The notes under the pieces are model-generated. The model saw only the letters and a program-made list of their open reading frames with translations, was not told the DNA's origin and made no database searches. Of a DNA stretch of 64,000 nucleotides, positions 37,823 through 47,273 are shown one piece after another (position 1 is the first letter of the stretch; every line of letters begins with the position of its first letter). The stretch is from Janthinobacterium sp. FW305-129 (lineage in GTDB: Bacteria; Pseudomonadota; Gammaproteobacteria; Burkholderiales; Burkholderiaceae_D). Location: contig NZ_JACYMM010000011.1 in the NCBI RefSeq assembly GCF_020858115.1, forward strand, positions 186,001 through 250,000. Reading direction: 5' to 3'. Position numbers and translations under genes: made by a program.

Positions 37823-38538
37823 AGGCCTTTCTTGGCCAGCTTGCCCGGTTCGACGCCCAGCTGTTTCAGCTTGCGGTACAAATGGGTGCGCTCGAGGCCC
37901 GTTTTCTCCGCCACGCGCGTCATGCTGCCGCCTTCGCGGCCCAGGTGGTGTTCGAAATACATGCGCTCGAACGCGTCGCGCGCCTCGCGCAGCGGCAAGT
38001 CGAATGACAGGTTGTAGCCATGGCCTTCGGCCGCCGCCGGCACGGCGATGCCTGGGCGCACCATCAGCTGTTGCGGCGCGCTGCCGCCAAAGCTGGGCAC
38101 GGGATGACTGCTTTCCTCGGCCACCACAGGTGCCGCCGGACGCGGCGCCACGCTCGGCGCGCGCACGGTTTCCTGTGCCCGCGTCAAGCCTTGCTGGACC
38201 GCTTTCAGCAGTTTTTGCAGGGCAATCGGTTTTTCCAGGAAGTTCATGGCACCGATGCGCGTCGCCTCGACAGCCGTATCGATGGTGGCGTGGCCCGACA
38301 TCATGATCACCGGCATGGTCAGCAAGCCATCGCGCTGCCACTCCTTGAGCAAGGTGACGCCGTCCGTGTCGGGCATCCAGATATCGAGCAATACCAGATC
38401 CGGCGCACCGGCGGCACGCGCTTCACGCGCCTGCTGCGCATTTTCGGCCAGCTGGATAGCATGTCCTTCGTCGCCCAGAATTTCCGAGAGCAACTCACGG
38501 ATACCCATTTCATCATCCACTACGAGTATGTTTGCCAT
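37819..38538 (-). CDS. NtrX-like response regulator lacking the AAA+ domain
   Basis: 239 residues. The receiver (1-120) has the phospho-acceptor D52 in LVLLDIWMPDTDG and KPIALQKLL. After a proline-rich linker (about 130-180) comes a Fis-type helix-turn-helix, MTRVAEKTGLERTHLYRKLKQLG. The sigma-54 activation domain (GESGTGKE, GAFTGA) is absent, the normal form in many Burkholderiales. It pairs with the kinase 97 nt upstream. The start MANILVVDDE at 38538 is chosen over upstream codons. It probably responds to envelope or nitrogen-related redox cues. Confidence 0.92.
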   Translation of the reverse strand: MANILVVDDEMGIRELLSEILGDEGHAIQLAENAQQAREARAAGAPDLVLLDIWMPDTDGVTLLKEWQRDGLLTMPVIMMSGHATIDTAVEATRIGAMNFLEKPIALQKLLKAVQQGLTRAQETVRAPSVAPRPAAPVVAEESSHPVPSFGGSAPQQLMVRPGIAVPAAAEGHGYNLSFDLPLREARDAFERMYFEHHLGREGGSMTRVAEKTGLERTHLYRKLKQLGVEPGKLAKKGL

Positions 38539-38635
38539 TCGTGTCTTGCCTTCCTCATTTCGCCGGCCGTCGCGCACAAGATGCACGCGCGGACAACTAT
38601 GATTTTATTAGTGTTTTAAATACTAAACCAGACCC

Positions 38636-40933
38636 TCACGCCAGGAATTCCTGGGCAGGAGCGTCGGGAGCTAACTTTAACAGCAAAATGACCACCGATG
38701 CGCCATTGCCGTCGACCCGGTTCTCGATATCGATGCGTCCGCCGTGTTCATCGATAATTTTCTTGACCATCGCCAGGCCCAATCCCGTGCCGCGCGCCTT
38801 CGAGGTCACATAGGGCTCGAAGGCCCGCGCCAGGATTTTTGGCGCGAAACCAGGGCCATTGTCGGTGATGGCCAGCCGCACGGCGATATTCACGCCGCCG
38901 TCCGCACTGCGATAATGAATTGCTTCTGTCCTTACGTCAATCCGCGGATGCGGCGAGTCCGGCGGCAAGTCGGCCATGGCGTCCTGCGCGTTCTGCAGCA
39001 GGTTATGGATCACCTGGCGCAACTGGGTCGGATCGCCCATCACCATCGGCAGGTTCGGCGCCAGCTGCGGGTGGATGATGTCGCCATCGTCGCCGCGCAG
39101 GTACAGGTTCAGTATTTCCTCAATCAGTTCGTTCAGGCGCAGCGGCACGAGCACGGCCGGCGGCGTGCGCGCATAGTCGCGGAAGTCGTCGACCATGCGC
39201 TTCATCGCATCGACCTGCTTGACGATGGTGGTGGTGGCACGGCTGAGCAGATCGGCATCGGGCTGCTCCAGCTTGCCTTCGAGCTTCATCTGCAGGCGCT
39301 CGGCCGATAACTGGATGGGCGTGAGCGGATTCTTGATTTCATGCGCCAGGCGGCGCGCCACCTCGCCCCAGGCGATCGAGCGCTGCGCGGAAATCACGTC
39401 GGAAATATCATCGAACACGACGATGTAGCCGCTGCCGGACTCCAGCGGCAGGCGCGAACCGCGCGCCAACAAGGTGATGTCATGCTCGTCGGCACTACTG
39501 CCCAGGCGGCGCGGAATCTCGATCTGCCGCTGCCAGTGCAGGCGCTGCTGGTTGCGGCCCGAGGCCGATTGCGCGCTTTGCGCCGTGAAGGCGCTGATGA
39601 TGGCACCGCCAAATTCTTCCATTCCAGCAATATGCGCCAGCGGCTGGCCCACCATGCTCATGCCCGAATGCTGCAGGATGCGCTCGACCGATTCATTGCA
39701 GGTCACCAGCTTGAAGTCGCCATCGAGCACCATCACGCCGGCCGACATGTTCGCCAGCACCGATTCCAGGTGGGCCTTGGCGTTTTGCAGTGCGGCGCGG
39801 TTGCTTTCCACGGCCGTGCGCGCATCGAGCAGCTGGCGCGTCATGATGTTGAACGACTGCGTCAGGGTACCCAGTTCATCCTTGGTGGCCACGATGGGGC
39901 GCGGCGACAGGTCACCCTCGGCCACGGCGCGCGTGCCTTCGGCCAGCAGCAGCAAGGGCTGGGCCAGGTTGCCCGCGATCAGGAAGGCGCTGCCGATGGC
40001 GCCAAAAATGGCCAGCAGCAAGGTCAAGGTGAGGATTTCCATGTACATCTTGCGCAGCCCCACGCGCGCGACGAAACGTTCCTTGTATTCGCTGTAGGCG
40101 GCGCGCAGCACCTCGCCATTCGTCGCCAGCTTCGGCGGCACCGATTGCAGCAGTTGCAAATAGCGGGGCGAGACGGAAGGCCCCGGCACGGCCACCAGCA
40201 CCCGCAGGCGCAGGCTGGCCGCCGTTTCCAGCGACGCTGGCAAGCCCGAGCGGAAACCGCCACCGCCCGACTCCGTGCCATCGTCGTGCAACTCCAGGCC
40301 CCCTTCGGCGGAGGCATAGCCGGCCGGCAAGGCCGCCTGCACCAGCATGGCCGGCGTCGGCAAGTCGGCCGCGCTGTGCGGCCCGGCGCTGGCCAGCAGC
40401 ACGCCGTCGCCGCTGACGAGCATGGCATTTTGCATGCCCTCTTCGCGCAGCAGGCTGGTCAGCACGGCCTGGCCGGCCACGGGATCGGCACCCAGTTCCT
40501 CGACCGCCTTGTGGCCCCGGTGGTCGAGCTCGACCAGGGCCGCATCGAGGCCGGCACGCCCCAGCTCAATCCCCGATTCCAGCGCCGCTTCGATCTTGAC
40601 GTTGAACCAGGACTCGATGGAGTGGGAGACGAATTGCACAGAAACAAGAAAAATCACCAGGCCCGGCAGGATGCCGACGGCGGCGAACAGCATCACCAGA
40701 CGCGTCATCAGCTTGGAGCCGAACTTGCCGCTCTTGTAGCGCGCATACAGGCGGGCCAGGGAAATGCCCACCAGCGCCAGCAGGGACACGGCCACGGCCG
40801 CGTTCAGGCCCAGCAGCCAGGTGTAGTAACGGTCGAAGAAGCCGGAATTGTCGGAAGCCGACGCCAGCAGGAACAGCAGGATACTGACAATGCCGCCGCC
40901 CACCACCAGCAGATAGCGTAATGCTTGACTCAC
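38636..40933 (-). CDS. NtrY-like membrane sensor histidine kinase
   Basis: 765 residues. Two N-terminal segments (LLVVGGGIVSILLFLLASASD and LLGLNAAVAVSLLALVGISL) and a third at about 75 precede an extracytoplasmic region to about 300, a further segment, then HAMP (PLLLLAEGTRAVAEGDLS), PAS-like LANMSAGVMVLDGDFKLVTCN, HisKA with H531 in LAHEIKNPLTPIQLSAERL and the ATPase domain DNGPGFAP and GTGLGLAMVKKIIDEHGG. The GTG start at 40933 overlaps the TAG of the DUF4390 gene by one base. It acts with the regulator downstream. Confidence 0.92.
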   Translation of the reverse strand: MSQALRYLLVVGGGIVSILLFLLASASDNSGFFDRYYTWLLGLNAAVAVSLLALVGISLARLYARYKSGKFGSKLMTRLVMLFAAVGILPGLVIFLVSVQFVSHSIESWFNVKIEAALESGIELGRAGLDAALVELDHRGHKAVEELGADPVAGQAVLTSLLREEGMQNAMLVSGDGVLLASAGPHSAADLPTPAMLVQAALPAGYASAEGGLELHDDGTESGGGGFRSGLPASLETAASLRLRVLVAVPGPSVSPRYLQLLQSVPPKLATNGEVLRAAYSEYKERFVARVGLRKMYMEILTLTLLLAIFGAIGSAFLIAGNLAQPLLLLAEGTRAVAEGDLSPRPIVATKDELGTLTQSFNIMTRQLLDARTAVESNRAALQNAKAHLESVLANMSAGVMVLDGDFKLVTCNESVERILQHSGMSMVGQPLAHIAGMEEFGGAIISAFTAQSAQSASGRNQQRLHWQRQIEIPRRLGSSADEHDITLLARGSRLPLESGSGYIVVFDDISDVISAQRSIAWGEVARRLAHEIKNPLTPIQLSAERLQMKLEGKLEQPDADLLSRATTTIVKQVDAMKRMVDDFRDYARTPPAVLVPLRLNELIEEILNLYLRGDDGDIIHPQLAPNLPMVMGDPTQLRQVIHNLLQNAQDAMADLPPDSPHPRIDVRTEAIHYRSADGGVNIAVRLAITDNGPGFAPKILARAFEPYVTSKARGTGLGLAMVKKIIDEHGGRIDIENRVDGNGASVVILLLKLAPDAPAQEFLA

Positions 40934-41493
40934 TACTCCGCCGTATACAAGAAGGTTTTTTTGTTCGAAGCCAGGCGCCAGTCGCTGTTATTGAAGGCGT
41001 TGACCTGTATCGGCTTGGGCAGGTAGTCGCGGTCCATGCCCATGCGCAAGGTGACGTTATACGTCTGCCCCACTTTCAGTTCGCCGCGCCGCGCCACCAG
41101 CCAGCGGCTGGGACGGCGGATCAGGAACAGCGCGTCGTCGAGGGTGGGGAAGCTTTGCTGCAAGCCGCCGCCCGACACATGGTACTGGCGCGTCAGCACG
41201 TTGTACGACAGCTTGCTGGTCTGGCGCGCCACGATGGCTTTTTCATCGAACCAATACCAGCGGGGCCGGGTCAGTTCGATTTCCGTCGTGAAATACAGCG
41301 GCACGCCATGCTGTACGGCATCATCAAGGTCGTGATTGAGCTCGAAGGAATACGTGGCGGCCAGCTTGTAGCCCTCTTCGCTAGCCTCGATGTAAGCACG
41401 CGTGATCTCGACCATATCGGCGGCATGCGCGCGTGGCATGGTACATGCCAGCATCAGCAGCAGGGCCAGGAGTCGGAAGAGTCGTGTTGTCAC
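40933..41493 (-). CDS. DUF4390 family exported protein
   Basis: 186 residues from GTG 41493, giving a clean signal peptide VTTRLFRLLALLLMLACTMPRAHA. Upstream ATG starts at 41547 and 41580 would add basic residues and overlap rsmB; no ribosome binding site decides between them. The mature part (EITRAYIEASEEGYKLAATYSFELNHDLDDAVQHGVPLYF in outline) matches DUF4390, found between rsmB and ntrY in Betaproteobacteria. It may be a periplasmic partner of the kinase; no function is established. Confidence 0.85.
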   Translation of the reverse strand: MTTRLFRLLALLLMLACTMPRAHAADMVEITRAYIEASEEGYKLAATYSFELNHDLDDAVQHGVPLYFTTEIELTRPRWYWFDEKAIVARQTSKLSYNVLTRQYHVSGGGLQQSFPTLDDALFLIRRPSRWLVARRGELKVGQTYNVTLRMGMDRDYLPKPIQVNAFNNSDWRLASNKKTFLYTAE

Positions 41494-41536
41494 AAGTGTG
41501 CCGGTGTAGTCCGTAGGAAAAGGTTCGAGGAATCGC

Positions 41537-42964
41537 TCAAGCCGCATTTTTTTGGAATAGCGCATAGAACAAACCGTCATGGTCCTGCTCCGCGCTGCCA
41601 GTCGGCAACAGCTGGCCAGGCGCTGTCAATCGGGTCGCATTATTGCGCACCGCAAATGCCGCCGCCTGTGCCTCGGACTCTTGCGGCCACAATGAACATG
41701 TCACGAACAGCAATTTACCATCGGGGCGCAGCATCTGCCACAGGTTGTCCAGAATTTTGGAGGAAAGTGTTGCAAGTTGGAACGCATCTCCCTTGCGGCG
41801 CAACCAGCGAATATCGGGATGGCGGCGCACGATGCCCGAAGCCGTGCATGGCACGTCGGCCAGGATGCGGTCGTACTGCTGGCCGTCCCACCAGGCGCTC
41901 GATTGCGCATCTTGCGCCTTCAGGGTGGCTTCCAGTCCCAGGCGCTCGAGGTTTTCCGCGATGCGCGGCAGGCGCTTGGCGTCCGCATCGATGGCCGTCA
42001 CCTGCACGTCGGCCAGCTCGAGGATGTGGCACGTCTTGCCGCCGGGTGCCGCGCAAGCGTCCAGCACGCGCATGCCATCCTGCAAGTCCAGCAACGGCGC
42101 GGCCAGTTGCGCGCCGGCATCTTGCACGGAGACGACGCCCTGCTCGAAGCCGGGGATCAGCGCCACGCCGATCGGCTTGTCCAGGCGCACGGCAAACGGT
42201 CCCACCTGGCGCGCGGCAATGCCCGCCTCAGCCAGCACGGCCAGATACGCCTCGACCGTGCTCTTGCGGCGATTCACGCGCAAGGTCAGTGGCGGCACAG
42301 CGTTGCCGGCCGTCAAAATGGCTTGCCAGTCGCGCGGGTAAGCCAGGCGCAGCGAGTCGATCCACCACTGTGGATAATTCCATTGCGCCAGAGGTTGCTG
42401 CAGGGCAGCTTCCAGCAAGGACTTGCGCTCGCGCAAGAAACGGCGCAAAACGGCGTTGACCATGCCCTTGGCGTGCGCCAGGTCAGGGTGCGAGGTGGCC
42501 ACTGTGACAGCCTGGTCGACAACGGTGAATTCTTCGTACGGCTGTTCGCCTGGTTCGGCCGACATCAAGGACAGCGCGCAGCACAGCAGCGCAGCCAGCA
42601 TCGGCGGCTCAGGCGCCTTCGACGTCATCAGGCCGACCAGGGTTTCGCTGCGGCCCAGCTGGCGCATGGTGCGATAGGAAATATCCTGGATGGCGCCGCG
42701 CGCCTGCGGGCTGGCGTTCGATTGCGCAAACACCTTGGCCAGCGCCTGCGGCAGGGCCGTGCCCGTGCGCACTTGCGCCACGGCATTGGCGGCGCCCAGC
42801 AGGCAAAACGCCAGCGAGTCGGTGCGCAAATCGGGTTGGAAGCCTGGCTGCAAGACCGGTTTCAGGTCAGGATGATAGCTGGGGCGCAATTTCGGTGCGG
42901 CAGGGGCAGAAGCCTGGCCTGGCGCCGGCTTGGTTCTCAATTTCAGCGTGGGGCGCTTGTTCAT
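41537..42964 (-). CDS. rsmB: 16S rRNA (cytosine-967-C5)-methyltransferase RsmB
   Basis: 475 residues. An N-terminal NusB-like domain (about 40-190; ARGAIQDISYRTMRQLG, MVNAVLRRFLR) is followed by the SAM-binding fold: LLDLQDGMRVLDACAAPGGKTCHILE, DVPCTASGIVRRHPDIRW and LLFVTCSLWPQESEAQ with the two catalytic cysteines. MNKRPTLKLR at 42964 is the start; the frame upstream to 43198 is unsupported. An N-terminal extension of about 40 residues rich in P and A (KPAPGQASAPAAPKLRPS) precedes the usual start of RsmB. Confidence 0.94.
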   Translation of the reverse strand: MNKRPTLKLRTKPAPGQASAPAAPKLRPSYHPDLKPVLQPGFQPDLRTDSLAFCLLGAANAVAQVRTGTALPQALAKVFAQSNASPQARGAIQDISYRTMRQLGRSETLVGLMTSKAPEPPMLAALLCCALSLMSAEPGEQPYEEFTVVDQAVTVATSHPDLAHAKGMVNAVLRRFLRERKSLLEAALQQPLAQWNYPQWWIDSLRLAYPRDWQAILTAGNAVPPLTLRVNRRKSTVEAYLAVLAEAGIAARQVGPFAVRLDKPIGVALIPGFEQGVVSVQDAGAQLAAPLLDLQDGMRVLDACAAPGGKTCHILELADVQVTAIDADAKRLPRIAENLERLGLEATLKAQDAQSSAWWDGQQYDRILADVPCTASGIVRRHPDIRWLRRKGDAFQLATLSSKILDNLWQMLRPDGKLLFVTCSLWPQESEAQAAAFAVRNNATRLTAPGQLLPTGSAEQDHDGLFYALFQKNAA

Positions 42965-43339
42965 AGTTATCCGGTGTGGCTGCGCGCGGCGGGCTGCATG
43001 GTGGCAAAGTCGCGGCCGCGCGTCATCAATAAAGGGTCGATTGTAGCGTTTGTGGCGCCCTCTGACCCAAGCGATTGCAGCGATACCTGTAAATTGCGGC
43101 AAAAAACTGCATATATACAAGCAGAATGCGCCATGCTGATGTTTTCGTGCACAAACATGGGCATGCTGTCCTGATAATATCGTGAAATGCGCCGGCACGG
43201 GAAGCTTGGCGGCAAGCGTATTGTTCCCGGCGGCAAACCAGTATAATTAACGCAGTCTGGGCGGCGATGTCATGGCCGTCCGTTTTGCTTTTCGATACAT
43301 TCTATTCATTCTTAACGCGGTTCCACCGCCATCCTGCTC
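42965..43339. other. Divergent intergenic region between rsmB and argS (375 nt)
   Basis: No gene is supported. A TATAAT at 43242-43247 with TTGTTC at 43221-43226 points toward argS. For rsmB I see only weak AT-rich boxes (for example around 43110-43116, TATATA). An IR of note was not seen. Confidence 0.5.
43221..43247 (+). promoter_or_regulatory. Candidate promoter of argS
   Basis: TTGTTC (43221-43226) and TATAAT (43242-43247) are separated by 15 nt, short but with a perfect -10. The argS ATG is 92 nt further. Confidence 0.45.
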
Positions 43340-45049
43340 ATGCTCGCCCAACAGAAACAAGAAATCATCGCCCTGTTCCAGGCCGCCCTCGCTCCCGTCC
43401 TGGCCGGCACTTCGCTGACGCCATCCGTGGTGCTCGAGCGACCACGCGATGCATCGCATGGCGACGTCGCCTGCAACATCGCCATGCAACTGGCCAAGCA
43501 GCTGAAACAGAATCCGCGCGAACTGGCGCAAACCATCGTCACGGCCGTGCTGGCCAACCCGGCCGGCAAGGGATTGATCGAGGCAGTGGAAATCGCCGGT
43601 CCCGGCTTCATCAACGTGCGCGTGTCAAACACCGCCAAGCAGGCCGTGGTGAAAACCATCTTGAGCGAGGCCGACAGCTACGGCCGCAGCACGGCAGGCG
43701 CCGGCAAGCAAGTCATCCTGGAATTCGTCTCGGCCAACCCGACCGGCCCGCTGCACGTGGGCCACGGCCGCCAGGCGGCCCTGGGCGACGCCCTGTCGTC
43801 GCTGTTCGACGCGCAAGGCTACCAGGTGACGCGCGAGTTTTACTACAACGACGCGGGCGTGCAGATCCAGACCCTGGCCAATTCCGTGCAGGCGCGCGCG
43901 CGCGGCTTCAAGCCGGGCGACGCCGAATGGCCGGAGTCGGCCTACAACGGCGACTACATCGCCGACATCGCCAGCGACTTCAAGGCCGGCAAGACGGTCT
44001 CGGCAAGCGATGGCTTGCCCGCCACGGCCAATGGCAACGTCGACGACATCGATTCGATCCGCCCGTTCGCCGTCACCTACCTGCGCAACGAGCAGGACAT
44101 CGACTTGCAGGCCTTCGGCGTGAAGTTCGACAATTACTACCTGGAATCGTCGCTGTACGCGGACGGCAAGGTCAACAGCGCCGTGGAAACCCTGATCAAG
44201 GCGGGCCATACGTACGAGCAGGACGGCGCGCTGTGGCTGCGCACCACCGACTTCGGCGACGACAAGGACCGCGTCATGCGCAAGACGGACGGTACCTACA
44301 CGTATTTCGTGCCAGACGTGGCGTATCACCTGGTGAAATGGCAGCGCGGCTTCGTGCAGGCCATCAATATCCAGGGCAGCGACCACCACGGCACCATCGC
44401 GCGCGTGCGCGCCGGCCTGCAGGCGGTCGACATGGGCATCCCGCAAGGCTACCCCGACTACGTACTGCACAAGATGGTCACCGTCATGAAGGACGGCGAA
44501 GAAGTCAAGATTTCCAAGCGCGCCGGCTCCTACGTGACCGTGCGCGACCTGATCGAATGGTCGGGCGGCGGCGATATCGCCAAGGGCCGCGACGCCGTGC
44601 GCTTCTTCCTGATCTCGCGCAAGGCCGACACGGAATTCGTCTTCGACGTCGACGTGGCGCTGAAAACCACCGATGAAAACCCGGTCTATTACGTACAGTA
44701 CGCGCATGCGCGCATCTGCCGCATCCTGGAAAACTGGGGCGGCGATGAAAGCACGGTCGCTGGCGTGGACTTGTCCCCGCTGACGGCACCGACCGAAGCG
44801 ACCCTGCTGGCGACCCTGGCCGCCTACCCTGAAATGCTGGCGCGCGCGCAAGCCGAACTGGGACCGCATCAAGTCGCCTTCTACCTGCGCGACCTGGCCG
44901 CCAACCTGCACAGCTTCTACTTCGCCGAAAAAGTGCTGGTCGAGGACGAAGCCGTCAAGATGGCCCGCCTGGCCCTCGTCATCGCCGCGCGCCAGGTATT
45001 GCGCAACGGCCTGGCACTGATCGGCGTGTCCGCGCCAAACAAAATGTAA
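43340..45049 (+). CDS. argS: Arginyl-tRNA synthetase
   Basis: 569 residues, class I. The HIGH-type motif is in [20 protein letters not shown], the KMSKS-type loop is [11 protein letters not shown], and the C-terminal anticodon-binding DALR domain ends in [21 protein letters not shown]. The start [17 protein letters not shown] lies about 92 nt after the promoter. It leads a co-directional run argS-SPOR-dsbA-SDR. Confidence 0.97.
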   Translation: MLAQQKQEIIALFQAALAPVLAGTSLTPSVVLERPRDASHGDVACNIAMQLAKQLKQNPRELAQTIVTAVLANPAGKGLIEAVEIAGPGFINVRVSNTAKQAVVKTILSEADSYGRSTAGAGKQVILEFVSANPTGPLHVGHGRQAALGDALSSLFDAQGYQVTREFYYNDAGVQIQTLANSVQARARGFKPGDAEWPESAYNGDYIADIASDFKAGKTVSASDGLPATANGNVDDIDSIRPFAVTYLRNEQDIDLQAFGVKFDNYYLESSLYADGKVNSAVETLIKAGHTYEQDGALWLRTTDFGDDKDRVMRKTDGTYTYFVPDVAYHLVKWQRGFVQAINIQGSDHHGTIARVRAGLQAVDMGIPQGYPDYVLHKMVTVMKDGEEVKISKRAGSYVTVRDLIEWSGGGDIAKGRDAVRFFLISRKADTEFVFDVDVALKTTDENPVYYVQYAHARICRILENWGGDESTVAGVDLSPLTAPTEATLLATLAAYPEMLARAQAELGPHQVAFYLRDLAANLHSFYFAEKVLVEDEAVKMARLALVIAARQVLRNGLALIGVSAPNKM

Positions 45050-45069
45050 TCGCGAAGGTCTAATCGTCA

Positions 45070-45783
45070 ATGAATCATGCTTCCCGCTTCTCTTCGACCC
45101 GGCGCCAGCAGGGCAATACCCTGGTCGGCATCATCATCGGCCTGGTCATCGGCCTGGGCATCGCCGTGGTGGTCGCCCTGGTGATCAGCAAGGGCGCCTC
45201 GCCCTTCACCGACAAGTCGGGCAAGGCCGGCAAGTCGGCCGAACCGACGGCCGGCCAGATCGCCGATCCGAACAAGCCAATGTACGGCAACAAGGAAGCG
45301 GCCAAGGAAGCGGCGCGCGACTTCTCCAAAGAGCCGCGCGAGATCGTCACGCCGGCGCAACCTGCCGCGCCGGCACCCGCGCCCACCACCGCGCAGCAGC
45401 CGAAGGCGCCGCCGCCGGACGCGCTGCAGGAATTGATCGGCACATTGAAAGACAAACCGGCGCCGAAAACGCCGGCGGCAGCAGCGCCAGCGCCGCAAGC
45501 CAAGGCCGATGTGAAAGCCGAAGCCAAGGCCGATGCAGCCAGCGACAAATGGATTTATTATCTGCAGGCCGGCGCCTTCCATGACATGTCGGACGCCGAA
45601 AGCACGCGCGGCAAACTGGCGCTGCTCGGTTTCGAGGCGGCCATCAGCGACCGCAGCACCGATGCCGGCGTGCTGCACCGCGTGCGCATCGGACCGTTCA
45701 ACCAGCTCGAAGCGATGAACCGCGCGCGCACCAAACTGTCTGAAAACGGTATCGATGTCGCCGTCGTCCGCAACCAAAAATAA
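45070..45783 (+). CDS. SPOR domain inner-membrane protein (FtsN-like)
   Basis: 237 residues. A single membrane anchor (NTLVGIIIGLVIGLGIAVVVALVI, residues 16-39) is followed by a proline/alanine/lysine-rich periplasmic linker and a C-terminal SPOR domain from about 158 (WIYYLQAGAFHDMSDAESTRGKL, VHRVRIGPFNQ in outline), which binds denuded glycan at the septum. It lies 20 nt after argS and 9 nt before dsbA. Architecture is FtsN-like, but identity with FtsN cannot be claimed. Confidence 0.9.
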   Translation: MNHASRFSSTRRQQGNTLVGIIIGLVIGLGIAVVVALVISKGASPFTDKSGKAGKSAEPTAGQIADPNKPMYGNKEAAKEAARDFSKEPREIVTPAQPAAPAPAPTTAQQPKAPPPDALQELIGTLKDKPAPKTPAAAAPAPQAKADVKAEAKADAASDKWIYYLQAGAFHDMSDAESTRGKLALLGFEAAISDRSTDAGVLHRVRIGPFNQLEAMNRARTKLSENGIDVAVVRNQK

Positions 45784-45792
45784 GGAACCAGC

Positions 45793-46464
45793 ATGCGTTT
45801 TCTGAAGAAGGTGTTGTTGGCCGCCGCCCTGTGCGGCGCCGCCATGGGCGCGTCGGCCTCGCCGGCCGAGCCGAAGAATGGCGTCGAATACGAAACCCTG
45901 GCCACGCCGCAGGCGACGGAATCGGGCAAGAAAATCGAAGTGACGGAATTCTTCGCCTATTACTGCCCGCATTGCAACGTGCTCGAACCGCAACTGGCGG
46001 CCTGGGTCAAGAAACAGGGCGACAACATCGTCTTCAAGCGCGTGCACGTGTCGCGCGATGACAGCGTGGCGCCGCAGCAGCGCCTGTTCTTCACCCTGCA
46101 AGCCATGGGCCTGGTCGACAAGCTGCACACCAGCGTCTTCCACGCCATGCACGTGGAGCGCAACCGCCTGGCCACCGACGATGCCGTCTTCGACTTCGTC
46201 GCCAAACAGGGCGTGGACCGCCAGAAATTCATCGACACCTACCGTTCGATGGGTATCTCGGCCCGCGTGCGCCGCGCGGACGCCATGATGCAGGGCTATA
46301 ACGTCACGTTCTGGCCCATGATCGCCATCGATGGCCGCTACATCACCTCGCCTTCGCAGGCCGACCAGGGCAGCAAGTCGGCCAAGAACGAAGAGCAGCT
46401 GAACGCCCAGGCGCTCAGCGTGATGGACGTGCTGGTCGCGAAAGCCAAAGCGGAAAAGAAATAA
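45793..46464 (+). CDS. dsbA: Thiol:disulfide interchange protein DsbA
   Basis: 223 residues with signal peptide MRFLKKVLLAAALCGAAMGASA. The CPHC active site is C58-C61 in EFFAYYCPHCNVLEPQL. The cis-proline loop reads TFWPMIAIDGRY, with tryptophan directly before the proline where valine or threonine is usual. DsbA oxidises exported proteins. Position behind the SPOR gene after argS is the common betaproteobacterial arrangement. Confidence 0.95.
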   Translation: MRFLKKVLLAAALCGAAMGASASPAEPKNGVEYETLATPQATESGKKIEVTEFFAYYCPHCNVLEPQLAAWVKKQGDNIVFKRVHVSRDDSVAPQQRLFFTLQAMGLVDKLHTSVFHAMHVERNRLATDDAVFDFVAKQGVDRQKFIDTYRSMGISARVRRADAMMQGYNVTFWPMIAIDGRYITSPSQADQGSKSAKNEEQLNAQALSVMDVLVAKAKAEKK

Positions 46465-46501
46465 GCATGGCCACTTCCCTGGCGCGCCCGGGCATCGCCT
46501 G

Positions 46502-47263
46502 ATGCACAGCGTTTTCATCACGGGCGCGTCGAGCGGACTGGGTGCCGCCCTGGCGCTGCAGTACGCGCGCCAGGGCGCCCAACTGGGCTTGCTGGCCCGC
46601 CGCGGCGACACCCTGCAGCAACTGATCGCTTCCCTGCCCCACCCTGAACGCCACCGCGCCTACGCCGTCGATGTATGCGACCACGCCGCCCTGAAAAGCG
46701 CGGCAGGTGACTTCATCGCCCACGCCGGCCGCATCGACGTCGTCATCGCCAGCGCCGGCGTGTCCTACGGCACCCTGAGCGAACACGCGGAAGACCTCGA
46801 CGCCTTCGCCCGTTTGATGGCCATCAACGTCACGGCCACCGTCGCCACCTTCGCGCCTTTCATCGCCGCCATGAAAAACCAGGGCAGCGGACGCCTGGTG
46901 GGCATCGGCAGCGTGGCCGGCATACGCGGCCTGCCCGGCGCCGAAGCCTACAGCGCCTCGAAGGCGGCCGTCATCAGCTACTGCGAATCGCTGCGCCTGG
47001 AATTGAAACCGGCGGGCATCAAGGTCGTCACCATCACGCCCGGCTACATCGACACGCCGATGACGCGCCATAACGCCTATCGCATGCCCTTCCTGATGCC
47101 GGCCGAAAAATTCGCCCTACGCGCCGCGCGCGCCATCGCCGACGGCGACAGCTACCGCGTGATCCCGTGGCAGATGAGCGTCGTCGCCAAGCTGCTGCGC
47201 GCGCTGCCCAATGCCATCTACGACCGGGCCTTCGCGAATGCGCCGCACAAGGCGCGCAACTGA
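46502..47263 (+). CDS. Short-chain dehydrogenase/reductase
   Basis: 253 residues. The cofactor motif is FITGASSGLGAALALQYA, and the catalytic motif is AYSASKAAVISYCESL; TPGYIDTPMT follows the cofactor strand. Substrate cannot be told from sequence. It lies 37 nt after dsbA and 10 nt before birA, probably part of the same transcript. Confidence 0.9.
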   Translation: MHSVFITGASSGLGAALALQYARQGAQLGLLARRGDTLQQLIASLPHPERHRAYAVDVCDHAALKSAAGDFIAHAGRIDVVIASAGVSYGTLSEHAEDLDAFARLMAINVTATVATFAPFIAAMKNQGSGRLVGIGSVAGIRGLPGAEAYSASKAAVISYCESLRLELKPAGIKVVTITPGYIDTPMTRHNAYRMPFLMPAEKFALRAARAIADGDSYRVIPWQMSVVAKLLRALPNAIYDRAFANAPHKARN

Positions 47264-47273
47264 ACTGATCACC

